From: Dechloromonas denitrificans
GTDB lineage: Bacteria; Pseudomonadota; Gammaproteobacteria; Burkholderiales; Rhodocyclaceae
NCBI RefSeq assembly: GCF_020510665.1
Contig: NZ_CP075187.1
Span: forward strand, 124,001 to 188,000
Direction: 5' to 3'
Length of the DNA: 64,000 nt
Shown in pieces: positions 16,854 through 26,071 of this stretch (position 1 is the first letter of the stretch; each line of letters opens with the position of its first letter). Under the pieces are notes generated by a model, which was given only the letters and a program-made list of their open reading frames with translations, had not been told where the DNA came from and ran no database searches. Position numbers and translations under genes: made by a program.

Positions 16854-18611
16854 ATGGCCAGTGACATGACCAGTCGTCAGCTTTACCTCCGGCTGTTGAC
16901 CTATGTCCGCCCCTACTGGAAGGCGTTTGCCGCCGCACTGGTAGCGATGGGTTTGTCGGCCCTGGCCGAGCCGGTTTTTCCGGCGATGATGAAGAAACTG
17001 CTCGACGACGGCTTTTCGGCCGCGGCTGGCGAGTGGGACTGGTTGCTTTTCCCGGCGGCGATCATGGGCATTTTCCTGGCCCGCGCCGTCTTCGGCTTCA
17101 TTGGCGAATACGCCATGAGCTGGGTGTCGAACAATGTCATCACCGAGCTGCGCCAGGCGATGTTTGCCCGCATGGTCCGCCTGCCGACCAAGTATTACAG
17201 CGACAATCTCTCGGGTCGCCTGATGTCGCGCATTGCCTATGACGTGGCTGGCGTGGCCGGAGCGGCGACCAATGCGCTGACTTCGCTGATCAAGGATTCG
17301 CTGGCCATCGTCGGCCTGATGGCCTGGTTGCTCTACCTGAACTGGCAACTGACGCTGATCACCCTGTCCGTCGTGCCGTTCATTGCCTTTGTCGTGCGTT
17401 TTTTCAGCAAGCGTCTGCGCAGCGTAGCCAAGGGCCAGCAGGAATCGATGGGCAAGATTACCCAGGTGCTGCAGGAAACCATCGAAGGTCACAAGGTGGT
17501 CAAGATTTTTGGCGGCCAGACCTACGAGGAAGCCCGCTTCTACAAATCGGTCCGTGAGCAGCGCCGGCTGGCCATGCGGGCGACCATGGCGGTTGCCGCA
17601 CAAAGTCCGATCGTCCAGTTCTTCGCTGCATCCGGCGTGGCAATCATCATGGGCGTCGCGCTCAAGCAGGCTTCCGGCGACCAGACGACGGTCGGCAGTT
17701 TCGTTTCCTTCATTACCGCGATGCTGATGATCCTGCCGCCGCTGCGCCGGATCACCGACGTCAATGCGCCGATCCAGCGCGGTCTGGCTGCGGCTGAAAG
17801 CGTCTTTTCGCTGATCGACGAAGAGGCCGAAGAAGATAAGGGACAGACCGATCTGGGCCGGGCAAAAGGCTTGGTCGAGTTCGACAAGGTCAGTTTTACC
17901 TATCCCGGCGCCGAGCGTCCGGCGCTCGACAATGTTTCCTTGACGGTCAGACCGGGCGAGTGCATTGCGCTGGTCGGACCGTCCGGCAGCGGCAAGACGA
18001 CAGCAGCCAACCTGTTGCCACGGTTTTACCAGATCGATGCCGGCGAAATCCGCGTTGATGGTCATGCCATCCAGGACATCAAGCTCGACAGCCTGCGCGA
18101 CAACATCGCGCTGGTCAGCCAGGATGTCGTGCTGTTCAATGACACGCTCGGTGCCAATATCGCTTATGGCGGCAAGCACGACGCGACGGTCGAGGAAATC
18201 CGCGCCGCGGCCAAGGCGGCGCATGCGCTGGAGTTCATCGACGCGCTGCCCGAGGGGCTGGAGACGATGATCGGCGAAAACGGCGTCAAGCTTTCCGGCG
18301 GCCAGCGCCAGCGTCTGGCCATTGCCCGCGCCATCCTGAAAGATGCGCCGATCCTGATTCTCGATGAGGCGACGTCGGCGCTCGATACCGAGTCCGAGCG
18401 CCATGTCCAGGCGGCCCTTGATGAGTTGATGCGGGGGCGCAGCACGCTGGTCATTGCCCATCGTCTTTCTACCGTCGAGCGAGCCGACCGCATCGTTGCG
18501 CTGGCCCACGGCCACAAGCAGGAAGAGGGTTCGCACGCCGAACTGCTGGCTCACGACGGCCTGTATGCCCGCCTGTACCGGATGCAGAAAGCGGAAGAGA
18601 GCGCCGTCTGA
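16854..18611 (+). CDS. msbA: Lipid A / LPS core flippase MsbA
   Basis: MsbA is a homodimeric ABC exporter that flips lipid A-core across the inner membrane. The 585-residue half-transporter has an N-terminal six-helix membrane domain (about residues 20-320) and a nucleotide-binding domain with Walker A GPSGSGKTT, signature LSGGQRQR, Walker B ILILDEATSALD and an H-loop IAHRLSTV. Length and layout match MsbA. Its stop overlaps the following GT4 gene by 1 nt. Position among core transferases fits the role. Confidence 0.92.
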   Translation: MASDMTSRQLYLRLLTYVRPYWKAFAAALVAMGLSALAEPVFPAMMKKLLDDGFSAAAGEWDWLLFPAAIMGIFLARAVFGFIGEYAMSWVSNNVITELRQAMFARMVRLPTKYYSDNLSGRLMSRIAYDVAGVAGAATNALTSLIKDSLAIVGLMAWLLYLNWQLTLITLSVVPFIAFVVRFFSKRLRSVAKGQQESMGKITQVLQETIEGHKVVKIFGGQTYEEARFYKSVREQRRLAMRATMAVAAQSPIVQFFAASGVAIIMGVALKQASGDQTTVGSFVSFITAMLMILPPLRRITDVNAPIQRGLAAAESVFSLIDEEAEEDKGQTDLGRAKGLVEFDKVSFTYPGAERPALDNVSLTVRPGECIALVGPSGSGKTTAANLLPRFYQIDAGEIRVDGHAIQDIKLDSLRDNIALVSQDVVLFNDTLGANIAYGGKHDATVEEIRAAAKAAHALEFIDALPEGLETMIGENGVKLSGGQRQRLAIARAILKDAPILILDEATSALDTESERHVQAALDELMRGRSTLVIAHRLSTVERADRIVALAHGHKQEEGSHAELLAHDGLYARLYRMQKAEESAV

Positions 18612-19696
18612 TGCGCATTCTCCATACCGAGTCGTCGAAGGGTTGGGGCGGTCAGGAAAACCGCACGATGAACGAACTGGTCACGATGCGCGAGCGCGGC
18701 CACGAACTGGCGGTGGTCGGCCGGCCCGGCGCACGCATTCTGGACCGGGCGAAGGAGGCGGGTTTCGCCACTTTCACGGTCGACATGCGTGGCGCGATCG
18801 ATTTGCCGGCGATCATCAAGCTGCGCCGGGTGATCTGTGAGTTCGGTGCCGACGTGGTCAATACGCACAGCGGTCGCGATACCCAGCTGGCCGGCATGGC
18901 GGCACGAACGCTGGGCCAACGCCCGCGCATTGTGCGTACGCGGCATCTGGCGCTGCCCATTACCTCGAAATTTACCTACAGTATCCTGCCCGACCAGGTG
19001 GTCACCGTCAGCCGCTTTGTCGAGCGTTACCTGGTCAGTGCCGGCGTGCCACAAAACAAGGTGTGCACCATCGCCACCGGCGTTGATTTCGGCCGTTACC
19101 AGCCGTCGACCGCAGGCGGTACCTTGAAGGCCGAGCTGGGCTTGCCGCCCGAGACCTTGCTTGTTGGCACCGTGGCCATCCTGCGCGCCAAGAAGGGGCA
19201 TGCCGAGATTCTCGATGCGGCGCCCGCCGTGCTCGCCCGCTTTCCCGATGCGCATTTCGTCTTTGCCGGCGATGGTCCGCAAACTGATAATTTGAAGGCG
19301 CGCATTGCCGCCGAAGGGCTGGATGGCCGTGTGCATCTGCTCGGTCTGCGCCGCGATGTAACCAATGTGCTCGAATCGCTCGACCTCTTCGTTCTGCCGA
19401 CGCATCAGGAGGCGCTGGGTACGGCCTTCATCGAAGCCGCGGCGCTCGGTGTGCCGGCGATTGGCACGAATATCGATGGTGTGCCCGAAATTGTCCAGGA
19501 CGGTTCGACCGGCCTGCTCGTGCCGCCGCATGACGGCAAGGCGCTGGGTGAGGCGATCATCAGCTTGCTTGCCGATCCTGATCGCCGCGCCGAGATGAGC
19601 CGGACAGCCAGCGAATTCGTCCGTCGCCAGTTCTCGCGCGAGAAAATGGCCGCAGGCATGGAAGCGCTATACCAGCGCCTGCTGGACGCCCGATGA
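18611..19696 (+). CDS. GT4 family glycosyltransferase
   Basis: This 361-residue GT-B enzyme has the N-terminal glycine-rich SSKGWGGQENRTMNELV loop, VVNTHSGRDTQLAGMAAR, and the family 4 donor site LVGTVAILRAKKGHAEIL plus LPTHQEALGTAFIEAAALGVPAIGT (EX7E). Acceptor and sugar donor cannot be told from sequence. It overlaps msbA by 1 nt and the deacetylase gene by 4 nt. Confidence 0.85.
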   Translation: MRILHTESSKGWGGQENRTMNELVTMRERGHELAVVGRPGARILDRAKEAGFATFTVDMRGAIDLPAIIKLRRVICEFGADVVNTHSGRDTQLAGMAARTLGQRPRIVRTRHLALPITSKFTYSILPDQVVTVSRFVERYLVSAGVPQNKVCTIATGVDFGRYQPSTAGGTLKAELGLPPETLLVGTVAILRAKKGHAEILDAAPAVLARFPDAHFVFAGDGPQTDNLKARIAAEGLDGRVHLLGLRRDVTNVLESLDLFVLPTHQEALGTAFIEAAALGVPAIGTNIDGVPEIVQDGSTGLLVPPHDGKALGEAIISLLADPDRRAEMSRTASEFVRRQFSREKMAAGMEALYQRLLDAR

Positions 19697-20523
19697 GCTT
19701 CAGCCAGCCGCTGCCGGTGCTGATGTATCACCACATCAGTCCGAAGCCCGGACTGGTGACCTGCTCGCCGGAAAATTTCCGGGCGCAGATGCAGTGGCTG
19801 GCGAAAAATGGCTGGACGACGCTGTCGACCGCGGCATTTGCCGACGCCGTGGCGAGCGGCCAGGTGCCGAAGAAAAGCGTGCTGGTGACGTTTGACGACG
19901 GCTATCTCGACAACTGGGTTTATGCCCATCCGGTGTTGCAGGAGTTTGGTCAGCAGGCGACGATTTTTCTGATCACCGGCTGGGTCGGCGATGGGCCGCA
20001 ACGTCCGCACGCGGGTCAATCCGACATTCCCGATGTGCCGACCCACAAGCAGGCGATGGCTGCGGCAGCCGAGGGCAAGCTCGATACGGCTTTCCTGCGC
20101 TGGTCCGAAGTCGAGGCCATGCGCGCGGCCGGTACGGTCGAATTTCACTCGCATACCCACAGCCACACCCGCTGGGATCGCAAGATCGCCGATCAGGCCG
20201 AACGCGATGCCGCGCTGGCCGCGGATCTTGCCGTTTCACGTGAAACCCTGGCGGCGCGTTTGGGGGAGGCCAGCCCGCACTTGTGCTGGCCGCAAGGCTA
20301 TTACGATGCCACCTACCAGCGGATTGCCCGGGCCGCCGGTTTTTCGCACCTGTACACCACCGAACACGGTGTCGCCCGGCGTGACGTCGACCCGGCCCGG
20401 ATTCCCCGGCTTGTCGCCAAGGACAAGCCGGCTGGCTGGTTTGGCCGACGCATGACGATCTACGGCAATTCGTTGCTCTCGGCCCTGTATCTCGGCCTCA
20501 AGTCGGACAAGAAGAGGCACTGA
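19693..20523 (+). CDS. Polysaccharide deacetylase (NodB/CE4 domain)
   Basis: CE4 deacetylases remove N-acetyl groups from amino sugars using a metal centre. The 276-residue protein has no signal peptide. Motif 1 is VTFDDGYLDNW (catalytic Asp and metal Asp), motif 2 is EFHSHTHSHTRW (His ligands), and the CWPQGYYDATY segment corresponds to motif 3. The apparently cytoplasmic location suggests it acts on a lipid-linked precursor or nascent core sugar (inference). The ATG at 19693 overlaps the previous stop. Confidence 0.85.
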   Translation: MSFSQPLPVLMYHHISPKPGLVTCSPENFRAQMQWLAKNGWTTLSTAAFADAVASGQVPKKSVLVTFDDGYLDNWVYAHPVLQEFGQQATIFLITGWVGDGPQRPHAGQSDIPDVPTHKQAMAAAAEGKLDTAFLRWSEVEAMRAAGTVEFHSHTHSHTRWDRKIADQAERDAALAADLAVSRETLAARLGEASPHLCWPQGYYDATYQRIARAAGFSHLYTTEHGVARRDVDPARIPRLVAKDKPAGWFGRRMTIYGNSLLSALYLGLKSDKKRH

Positions 20524-21671
20524 TGCGCCTGCGTCTGCGCGAACCGCTGCTCTATCGCTGGCTGCGTCTCAAACGTGCCCTGGATCGCCGGCCACGTTCG
20601 GCGGACGAACTGGCGACGCCGGCGATCAAGCGCATCCTGGCCATTTCGTGCACGGCGCTGGGTGATACGCTGCTGTCCACGCCGGGCTTGCGTGCCCTGC
20701 GCCAGACCTATCCGCAAGCCCACATCACACTACTCGTGCATCCAGCCTTGCAGACCCTGTTTGCCGGGCTGGACGAGGTCGATGAACTGATTCCCTACGA
20801 TGGCAAATGGCGTGGTTTTGGTCGGCTGGCAAGGCTGCTCAAGGACTACGATCTGGCGGCCATTTTCCACGGCAACGAACCGCAGGCGACGCCGCTGGCT
20901 TATTTGTCGGGGGCGCGTTACATCTTCAAGCTGCCGAACAATAACCGCTGGAATTTCCTGCTCAGCAACCGCGAACCGGTCGTTGGCTGGGATGATCTGG
21001 GGCATGGCATTGAACAACGGCTGGCTGTTGCCCGGCTGGCCGGTGCGCAAGGCGATTTTTCCCCGCGCATGACGGTGCCGCTGTCGCCGGCCGGTGATCT
21101 CGCCCTGGCTGATGCCTTGGCCGAACGTGGCTGGCAGGCGGCGACCATCGTGGCCTTGCAGCCCGGTGCATCGACGATGAGCCGGCGCTGGCCGCGCTCG
21201 CGTTTTATTGCCGCAGCGGTGGCGCTGAGCCAGAAATATCCTGAGTTGCGCTTTGTCGTGACCGGTTCGCCGGCCGAAGCGGCGCTGTGCCAGGAAGTGG
21301 CGGCCGGCATCGCGGCGGCCGCACCCTTGGTCGGCGGTATACGTGCCTGGGCCTCGGCCGGACAGTTGCCGCTGATCGCCTTGCCGGCCTTGCTTAAACG
21401 GGCCAGCCTGCTGGTGACCGGCGATACCGGCCCGATGCATCTGGCGGTGACGGTCGATACGCCTGTCGTGGCCTTGTTTGCCGTGTCCGATCCGGCCCGC
21501 TCCGGTCCGGGCTACGATCCAGAAAAGCATCTGGTGATCCGCAAGTGGCGTACTTGCGATCCCTGTCAGTCCAAGAACTGTCCTTACGCCGAACCGCTGT
21601 GCATGGACAACATCTCGGTCGATGAGGTGATTGCTGCGGTCGACACGATTTTGAGCCGAAAATCCGCATGA
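20523..21671 (+). CDS. GT9 heptosyltransferase-family protein
   Basis: This 382-residue family 9 transferase has the opening ILAISCTALGDTLLSTPGLRALRQTYP, the mid-motif ALQPGASTMSRRWPRSRF, and the C-terminal TGDTGPMHLAVTVDTPVVALFAVSDP followed by a Cys-containing tail (CDPCQSKNCPYAEPLC). The paired cysteines near the end occur in several GT9 enzymes. The acceptor is unknown. The start overlaps the deacetylase stop. Confidence 0.83.
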   Translation: MRLRLREPLLYRWLRLKRALDRRPRSADELATPAIKRILAISCTALGDTLLSTPGLRALRQTYPQAHITLLVHPALQTLFAGLDEVDELIPYDGKWRGFGRLARLLKDYDLAAIFHGNEPQATPLAYLSGARYIFKLPNNNRWNFLLSNREPVVGWDDLGHGIEQRLAVARLAGAQGDFSPRMTVPLSPAGDLALADALAERGWQAATIVALQPGASTMSRRWPRSRFIAAAVALSQKYPELRFVVTGSPAEAALCQEVAAGIAAAAPLVGGIRAWASAGQLPLIALPALLKRASLLVTGDTGPMHLAVTVDTPVVALFAVSDPARSGPGYDPEKHLVIRKWRTCDPCQSKNCPYAEPLCMDNISVDEVIAAVDTILSRKSA

Positions 21672-22864
21672 CAAATCCGAAAAAAATCCTTCTGCTTGAT
21701 ACCGGCAACGAATGGGGCGGCGGGACTAACAGCATGATCGAACTGCTCAAACGTCTCGACCGCGAGCAATTCGCCGTGACTTGCTGTTTCTACAAGGATT
21801 ACCGCAAGGGTGGCGAAGGACGACTGTTGTCCGAGGAATTGGCGGATATCGGCATTCCGTTGATCATCCTGCCCACTCGCCAGCAGCCTTTGTGGGCCAA
21901 GTTGGGCAAAGAACTGGTGCGGGGCTTGTTTTCCTGGTCGGCCCGGCTGAAAAAGCGCAGTGTACGGGCGATCGACCGGCGCTGGCGCATGGTGCCGCGC
22001 GGTGCGGCCTTGCAAAAAATCTTGCTGGAGGGGGGCTTCGACCTGCTCTACATGAATAACCAGCCGTCCACCAATCTTGAAGGTTACCTGGCGGCGGGGC
22101 CGATCGGCTTGCCGATTGTTCAGCACTGCCGGGTGCAGCCGGAATTGCTGATTGAAGAGGCCGAGGTGGTCAATCGCCTGGTCAGCCGTGTCATTTGCGT
22201 TTCGCACGGTTCGGCGGATGTGATGGCGGCTTGTGGTGTTGAACGCAAGCATATTACGGTGGTTCACAACGCAATCGATCATCGCCGGCCGATGCCCGCA
22301 CCGATCGAGCCGGATTCGTCGTGGAACGGGCTGGTGATCGGAACGGTGGGTCGATTGACCCCGCTGAAGAGTATTCCGCATCTGATTGAAGCCGTGGCCC
22401 AGTTGAAGGCCGAGGGGCTGGATGTGACCTGCCTGATTCTGGGTGAAGGGCCACAGCAGGAAGCGCTGCAAGCTTTGGCCGCCGAGCGGCAGGTTGCCGG
22501 GCAGGTCAGGTTTGTCGGCTTCCAATCCTTGCCGCTGGCCTGGGTGCAACGCATGGATGTTTGTGTGCTGTGTTCGAGCAAGGAAGGACTGCCGCGCGTC
22601 GTGCTCGAAGCGATGCTTTCGGGCAAGCCTGTCGTCGGTTCCGATGTCACCGGGACTCGCGAACTGGTGGTCAATGAACAAACCGGGCTGCTTTATGGCT
22701 ACGGTGACATACCCGCGCTCACCGCGGCCTTGCGTCGCTTGCTGTCCGATCCGGCCCTGCGCGAACGGATGGGGCAGGCCGGGTATCAACGTGTTGTCGA
22801 ACACTTTTCGATCGAAGCCTATGTGGCCGGTGTTACCCGCGTGTTGACCGAGGCGATCCGGTGA
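21668..22864 (+). CDS. GT4 family glycosyltransferase
   Basis: A 398-residue GT-B enzyme with an N-terminal DTGNEWGGGTNSMIELLKRL loop, ICVSHGSADVMAACG, VIGTVGRLTPLKSIPHLIEA (donor phosphate contact) and LCSSKEGLPRVVLEAMLSGKPVVGS (EX7E motif). It is similar in design to the GT4 gene at 18611 but clearly distinct in sequence. Four-nt overlaps on both sides show tight coupling. Confidence 0.84.
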   Translation: MTNPKKILLLDTGNEWGGGTNSMIELLKRLDREQFAVTCCFYKDYRKGGEGRLLSEELADIGIPLIILPTRQQPLWAKLGKELVRGLFSWSARLKKRSVRAIDRRWRMVPRGAALQKILLEGGFDLLYMNNQPSTNLEGYLAAGPIGLPIVQHCRVQPELLIEEAEVVNRLVSRVICVSHGSADVMAACGVERKHITVVHNAIDHRRPMPAPIEPDSSWNGLVIGTVGRLTPLKSIPHLIEAVAQLKAEGLDVTCLILGEGPQQEALQALAAERQVAGQVRFVGFQSLPLAWVQRMDVCVLCSSKEGLPRVVLEAMLSGKPVVGSDVTGTRELVVNEQTGLLYGYGDIPALTAALRRLLSDPALRERMGQAGYQRVVEHFSIEAYVAGVTRVLTEAIR

Positions 22865-23988
22865 TTTACCTGCTGCTGACCTGGCTGGCTGCCCCCTGGC
22901 TGTGGTGGCGTGCTTCGCGACGGAGCAAAAATGAAATCCGGCGCGTGCTGGTCATCCAGACCGCCAAGATTGGTGATTTTGTCGCCACGACGCCGGTTTT
23001 CAGTGCTTTGCGCAGCCGTCTGCCGCAGGCGGAAATCGTCGCCTTGCTGCACCCGGTCAATCTGCCGCTGGCCGAAGGGTTGGACAGCATCGATCGAATT
23101 GTTACCCTGCCGCCTGGCGGCTACAAAGGTTGGGCCGGCAAGCGCTGGCTGTTGGGGGTGCTGGGCGAAGGCTACGATGCGGTGCTGGTGCTCAGTCCTA
23201 ACCTGACCAACCTGCTGGTCCCCTTCTGGGCCGGCGTACTGCATCGGGTTGCGGTGCTGGCCGACCGTCGCCAGGGAAGCGCTCGTCTGGCCTGGCCATT
23301 CCTGACGCACGGCGAGACTCATCGACCCGGCTCCCTGTTTCGGGAAACGGCTGTGCGGGCATTGTCCGGTGTCGGGCTGGGCGTGGATGCTCCTTTGCTT
23401 GCGCTGCCAAATCGCGTGGCCGTTCCAGCCAATGGCGAGTTACGTCGCCAGGCGCTGTTTTCCGGGTTTCAGCCGCCTCTGGTCGGTCTGGGGCTGGGGG
23501 CTGGCAACCGGATGAAGGCCCTTGAGGCAGCCCAGCTGCTGGAATTGGCACGGGGGATCGTCGAGCAGACGTCAGCCAGCCTGATTTTGATCGGTACTGC
23601 GGTCGACCAGCCGATTGCCGCTGAATTGACTGCGGCATTGCCGGCCGGCCGGATCATCGATACGACCGGACAATGGAGTCTGGCCGAACTTCCGGCTCTG
23701 TTGGCCGGGCTGGATTGCTTTGTCGGGGTCGATTCGGGGGCGACTTACATGGCCGATGCCCTGGGCGTGCCGGTGATCGATTTCATGGGCCCGGCCGATG
23801 CCGACGATCAACGTCCGATTGGTGCTCGCGCCATCGTCATTTCGAGCAAGGAAGCCTGCGCTCCTTGTTCGCACGCCTTTGATGCGCCGTATCGCTGCCG
23901 TCTGGGTAGCCGGGCCTGTATCGTCAATGCACCGCTTGCCGCTATCATAGCGGCCGTTGTCAAAACCCTGCGGCGACCGGTGTCATGA
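22861..23988 (+). CDS. GT9 heptosyltransferase-family protein
   Basis: This 375-residue family 9 enzyme starts with GTG at 22861. A hydrophobic N-terminal stretch precedes the IRRVLVIQTAKIGDFVATTPVFSAL motif, so it may be membrane-associated. The C-terminal signature is GVDSGATYMADALGVPVIDFMGPADADDQRP, with Gly-Ala-Thr replacing the usual Gly-Pro-Met/Thr. A Cys-rich tail (CAPCSHAFDAPYRCRLGSRAC) follows. Substrate unknown. Confidence 0.8.
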   Translation: MIYLLLTWLAAPWLWWRASRRSKNEIRRVLVIQTAKIGDFVATTPVFSALRSRLPQAEIVALLHPVNLPLAEGLDSIDRIVTLPPGGYKGWAGKRWLLGVLGEGYDAVLVLSPNLTNLLVPFWAGVLHRVAVLADRRQGSARLAWPFLTHGETHRPGSLFRETAVRALSGVGLGVDAPLLALPNRVAVPANGELRRQALFSGFQPPLVGLGLGAGNRMKALEAAQLLELARGIVEQTSASLILIGTAVDQPIAAELTAALPAGRIIDTTGQWSLAELPALLAGLDCFVGVDSGATYMADALGVPVIDFMGPADADDQRPIGARAIVISSKEACAPCSHAFDAPYRCRLGSRACIVNAPLAAIIAAVVKTLRRPVS

Positions 23989-24743
23989 GCTGGCATAAAT
24001 ACAAAAAATCCCTGCTGAAAATTTATCGCCGCCTGCGTTGTTCATTGCTTGGCGGCCACCGGATATTGATCCTGGGCGATTCGCACGCAGGCGTGTTCGA
24101 ATATGTCTTCGATCACGACTTGCTGACCCCGCATCTGCTCAACTGCGAAATCGTCGGCGGGGCAACGGCGGGCGGCCTGAACAACGACCATTCTGTCACG
24201 GCCGCTTTTGCCAAATATCAGCAATCCCTGCGGCGCTTCGCTGATTACGATGTCGTGGTGCTCATGCTGGGTGAAGTCGATTGCAGTTTTGCGCTGTGGA
24301 ATCGCGCCAAGCAACGGAATGAATCGGTTTTCGAGCAAATTCCGCGCGCCATGCAGGGCATCGTGCGCTTGCTCGACTGGGCCGGAGAACACTATCCACA
24401 ACGTCGCTTCATGTTGGCCGGCACCATCCTGCCAACCATCAAGGACGATGAAATCGATCTGCAATACTATGAATTGCGGCGCAGTGTCCGGGCTACCCAG
24501 CGTGAGCGGAGCGAACTGGTCCTGGCTTTCAACCAAGCTGTCCGGCAGTTGGCCGGGCAGCGCGGCCTGTCCTACATGGATATCAGCAACCAGACGATCG
24601 ATACCGAAAAAGGTGTCGTGCGCGATGAGTTCCTGGTTCATGAAAAACTCGATCATCACCAGTCTCAGGCAATGACGGCACCTTTGTGGGTTGAAGAATT
24701 CAGGCGCGTGCTTGATGAGCCTGCCCAGGATGGTGCGCGATGA
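23985..24743 (+). CDS. SGNH/GDSL-like hydrolase or acyltransferase
   Basis: The 252-residue protein has the block layout of SGNH enzymes: LILGDSHAGVFEY (block I Ser), GGATAGGLNN (block II Gly), LMLGEVDCSFALW (block III, Glu-Val-Asp in place of the common GxND) and KLDHHQSQAM near the C-terminus (block V Asp-x-x-His style). There is no signal peptide. In this operon it could add or remove an O-acyl group on a glycan. The block III change makes the assignment less than certain. Confidence 0.65.
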   Translation: MSWHKYKKSLLKIYRRLRCSLLGGHRILILGDSHAGVFEYVFDHDLLTPHLLNCEIVGGATAGGLNNDHSVTAAFAKYQQSLRRFADYDVVVLMLGEVDCSFALWNRAKQRNESVFEQIPRAMQGIVRLLDWAGEHYPQRRFMLAGTILPTIKDDEIDLQYYELRRSVRATQRERSELVLAFNQAVRQLAGQRGLSYMDISNQTIDTEKGVVRDEFLVHEKLDHHQSQAMTAPLWVEEFRRVLDEPAQDGAR

Positions 24744-26071
24744 CTGCCCGGCAAGTGCTTTCCCTGCGCCGTGAAGGTCTGCTCCTGTTGGTTTTCGGGC
24801 TCTTGCTGTTTGTTCTGCCGGTGCCGGGAACGATCGCCTTACGTCATTCGCTGCTTGCTGTGCTGCTGCTTGCTCTGGCGCTGCGCTACCGCGACCAGTG
24901 GCCTGTGGCTGCCCGCTCGGCGAGCGCTCCGCTGCTGGCACTTGGTGCGCTGTCTGCCTGGTTGTTGATCCAGGCATTCTTCATTTCCCCCGAAACAGCC
25001 TGGGCCTGGCGTGAAATCAAAAGCCAATGGTGGCCGGCCGTCCTGGCTTTTGTGGGGGGTATCGTGCTGGCCTGCACCATTCGCAGCGAGAGCAAGCTGG
25101 TCGCTTTTTCGGTTCTCGCACTACTGGCCCAAACTATTTTTGCCCTGCTGGCGTGCTTCCCTGATTTTCTGTCACAAGGCGAATTTCCTCAGGCGGCAAC
25201 CCGGTGGACCGCCGGGAAGCTCGAAATCAGTTATGCCAACAATCTGTTGCTGGCTTTTCTGGCGGTCGAGCTTGTTTTTCTTGCTTTGTACCGACGTGCC
25301 GTTAGTCATTTGCCGATCTGGCTCTTGTTGACCGGTGTTGTGCTGGTCATTGTTTCCAACCTCGCATTTGGTGCGCGCAACGGGATCATCGGCAGTGTCT
25401 TGATGCTTGTTTCCCTGTCTTTGGTGGTTTTCTGGCGCGAGCGCCGCTGTTTGTGTTCGCGCCGGGTGACGGCCGGCATACTGATTTGCATTGGACTGGT
25501 CGGGGCGATCGGCTGGATCAGCTACCGCGCCGATGCGCGCTGGCAAAAGCTGGCTGAAACTGCCGCGGTTGGCTGGGATATTGATGCCAGCAAGGCCTGG
25601 CTGGATCGAACAAAGCACGAGTATCCGGTGTTGCAGAATGGCGAGCCGATCGATCCTTCAGCCTATGTTCGCATCGCATGGATGCATGCCGGTTTGCGTC
25701 TGGCCATGGAAAATCCGCTCGGGGTCGGTTATGGGCGAAATGCTTTCGGTCATGCCCTCAGGCAACATGCCGACACCCCGCTTGGTCATGCGCATAGCGG
25801 TATTGTCGATCTGACCATCGCCGCCGGGATTCCGGGATTGATTCTCTGGCTGGCATTCATCGGGATCTGTTTGCGGACAGGCTGGCGACGCTATCGGGAT
25901 CAACGCGACCCGCGCGGCCTGATCCTGTTTTTCGTGACAGCCGGCTTTCTCGGTCGCATGTTGCTCGACAGCATCAACCGCGATCACATGCTGGTGATGT
26001 TCTTCCTGCTGCTTGGTACCCTGTTGCCTGTCCTGTCAGACAATGACCCAAAAGGAAAAGTGAATGAATGA
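24740..26071 (+). CDS. O-antigen ligase / polymerase-like membrane protein
   Basis: This 443-residue protein has about 10-12 hydrophobic segments and one large hydrophilic loop (about residues 255-345) between membrane segments, the layout of the WaaL/Wzy_C family. GARNGIIGSVL before the loop and RIAWMHAGLRLAMENPLGVGYGRNAFGHAL followed by GHAHSGIVDLTIAAGIPGL within or after it carry the conserved Arg and His residues of ligases. It probably joins a glycan to lipid A-core in the periplasm; polymerase activity cannot be excluded. Confidence 0.78.
   Translation: MTARQVLSLRREGLLLLVFGLLLFVLPVPGTIALRHSLLAVLLLALALRYRDQWPVAARSASAPLLALGALSAWLLIQAFFISPETAWAWREIKSQWWPAVLAFVGGIVLACTIRSESKLVAFSVLALLAQTIFALLACFPDFLSQGEFPQAATRWTAGKLEISYANNLLLAFLAVELVFLALYRRAVSHLPIWLLLTGVVLVIVSNLAFGARNGIIGSVLMLVSLSLVVFWRERRCLCSRRVTAGILICIGLVGAIGWISYRADARWQKLAETAAVGWDIDASKAWLDRTKHEYPVLQNGEPIDPSAYVRIAWMHAGLRLAMENPLGVGYGRNAFGHALRQHADTPLGHAHSGIVDLTIAAGIPGLILWLAFIGICLRTGWRRYRDQRDPRGLILFFVTAGFLGRMLLDSINRDHMLVMFFLLLGTLLPVLSDNDPKGKVNE

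Noticed and set aside
16842..18554. A 570-codon open frame on the minus strand opposite msbA
   Set aside because: It is a mirror of the highly GC-rich msbA codon pattern; the plus strand has every MsbA motif, and the antisense product shows low-complexity His/Gln/Arg-rich sequence with no domain.
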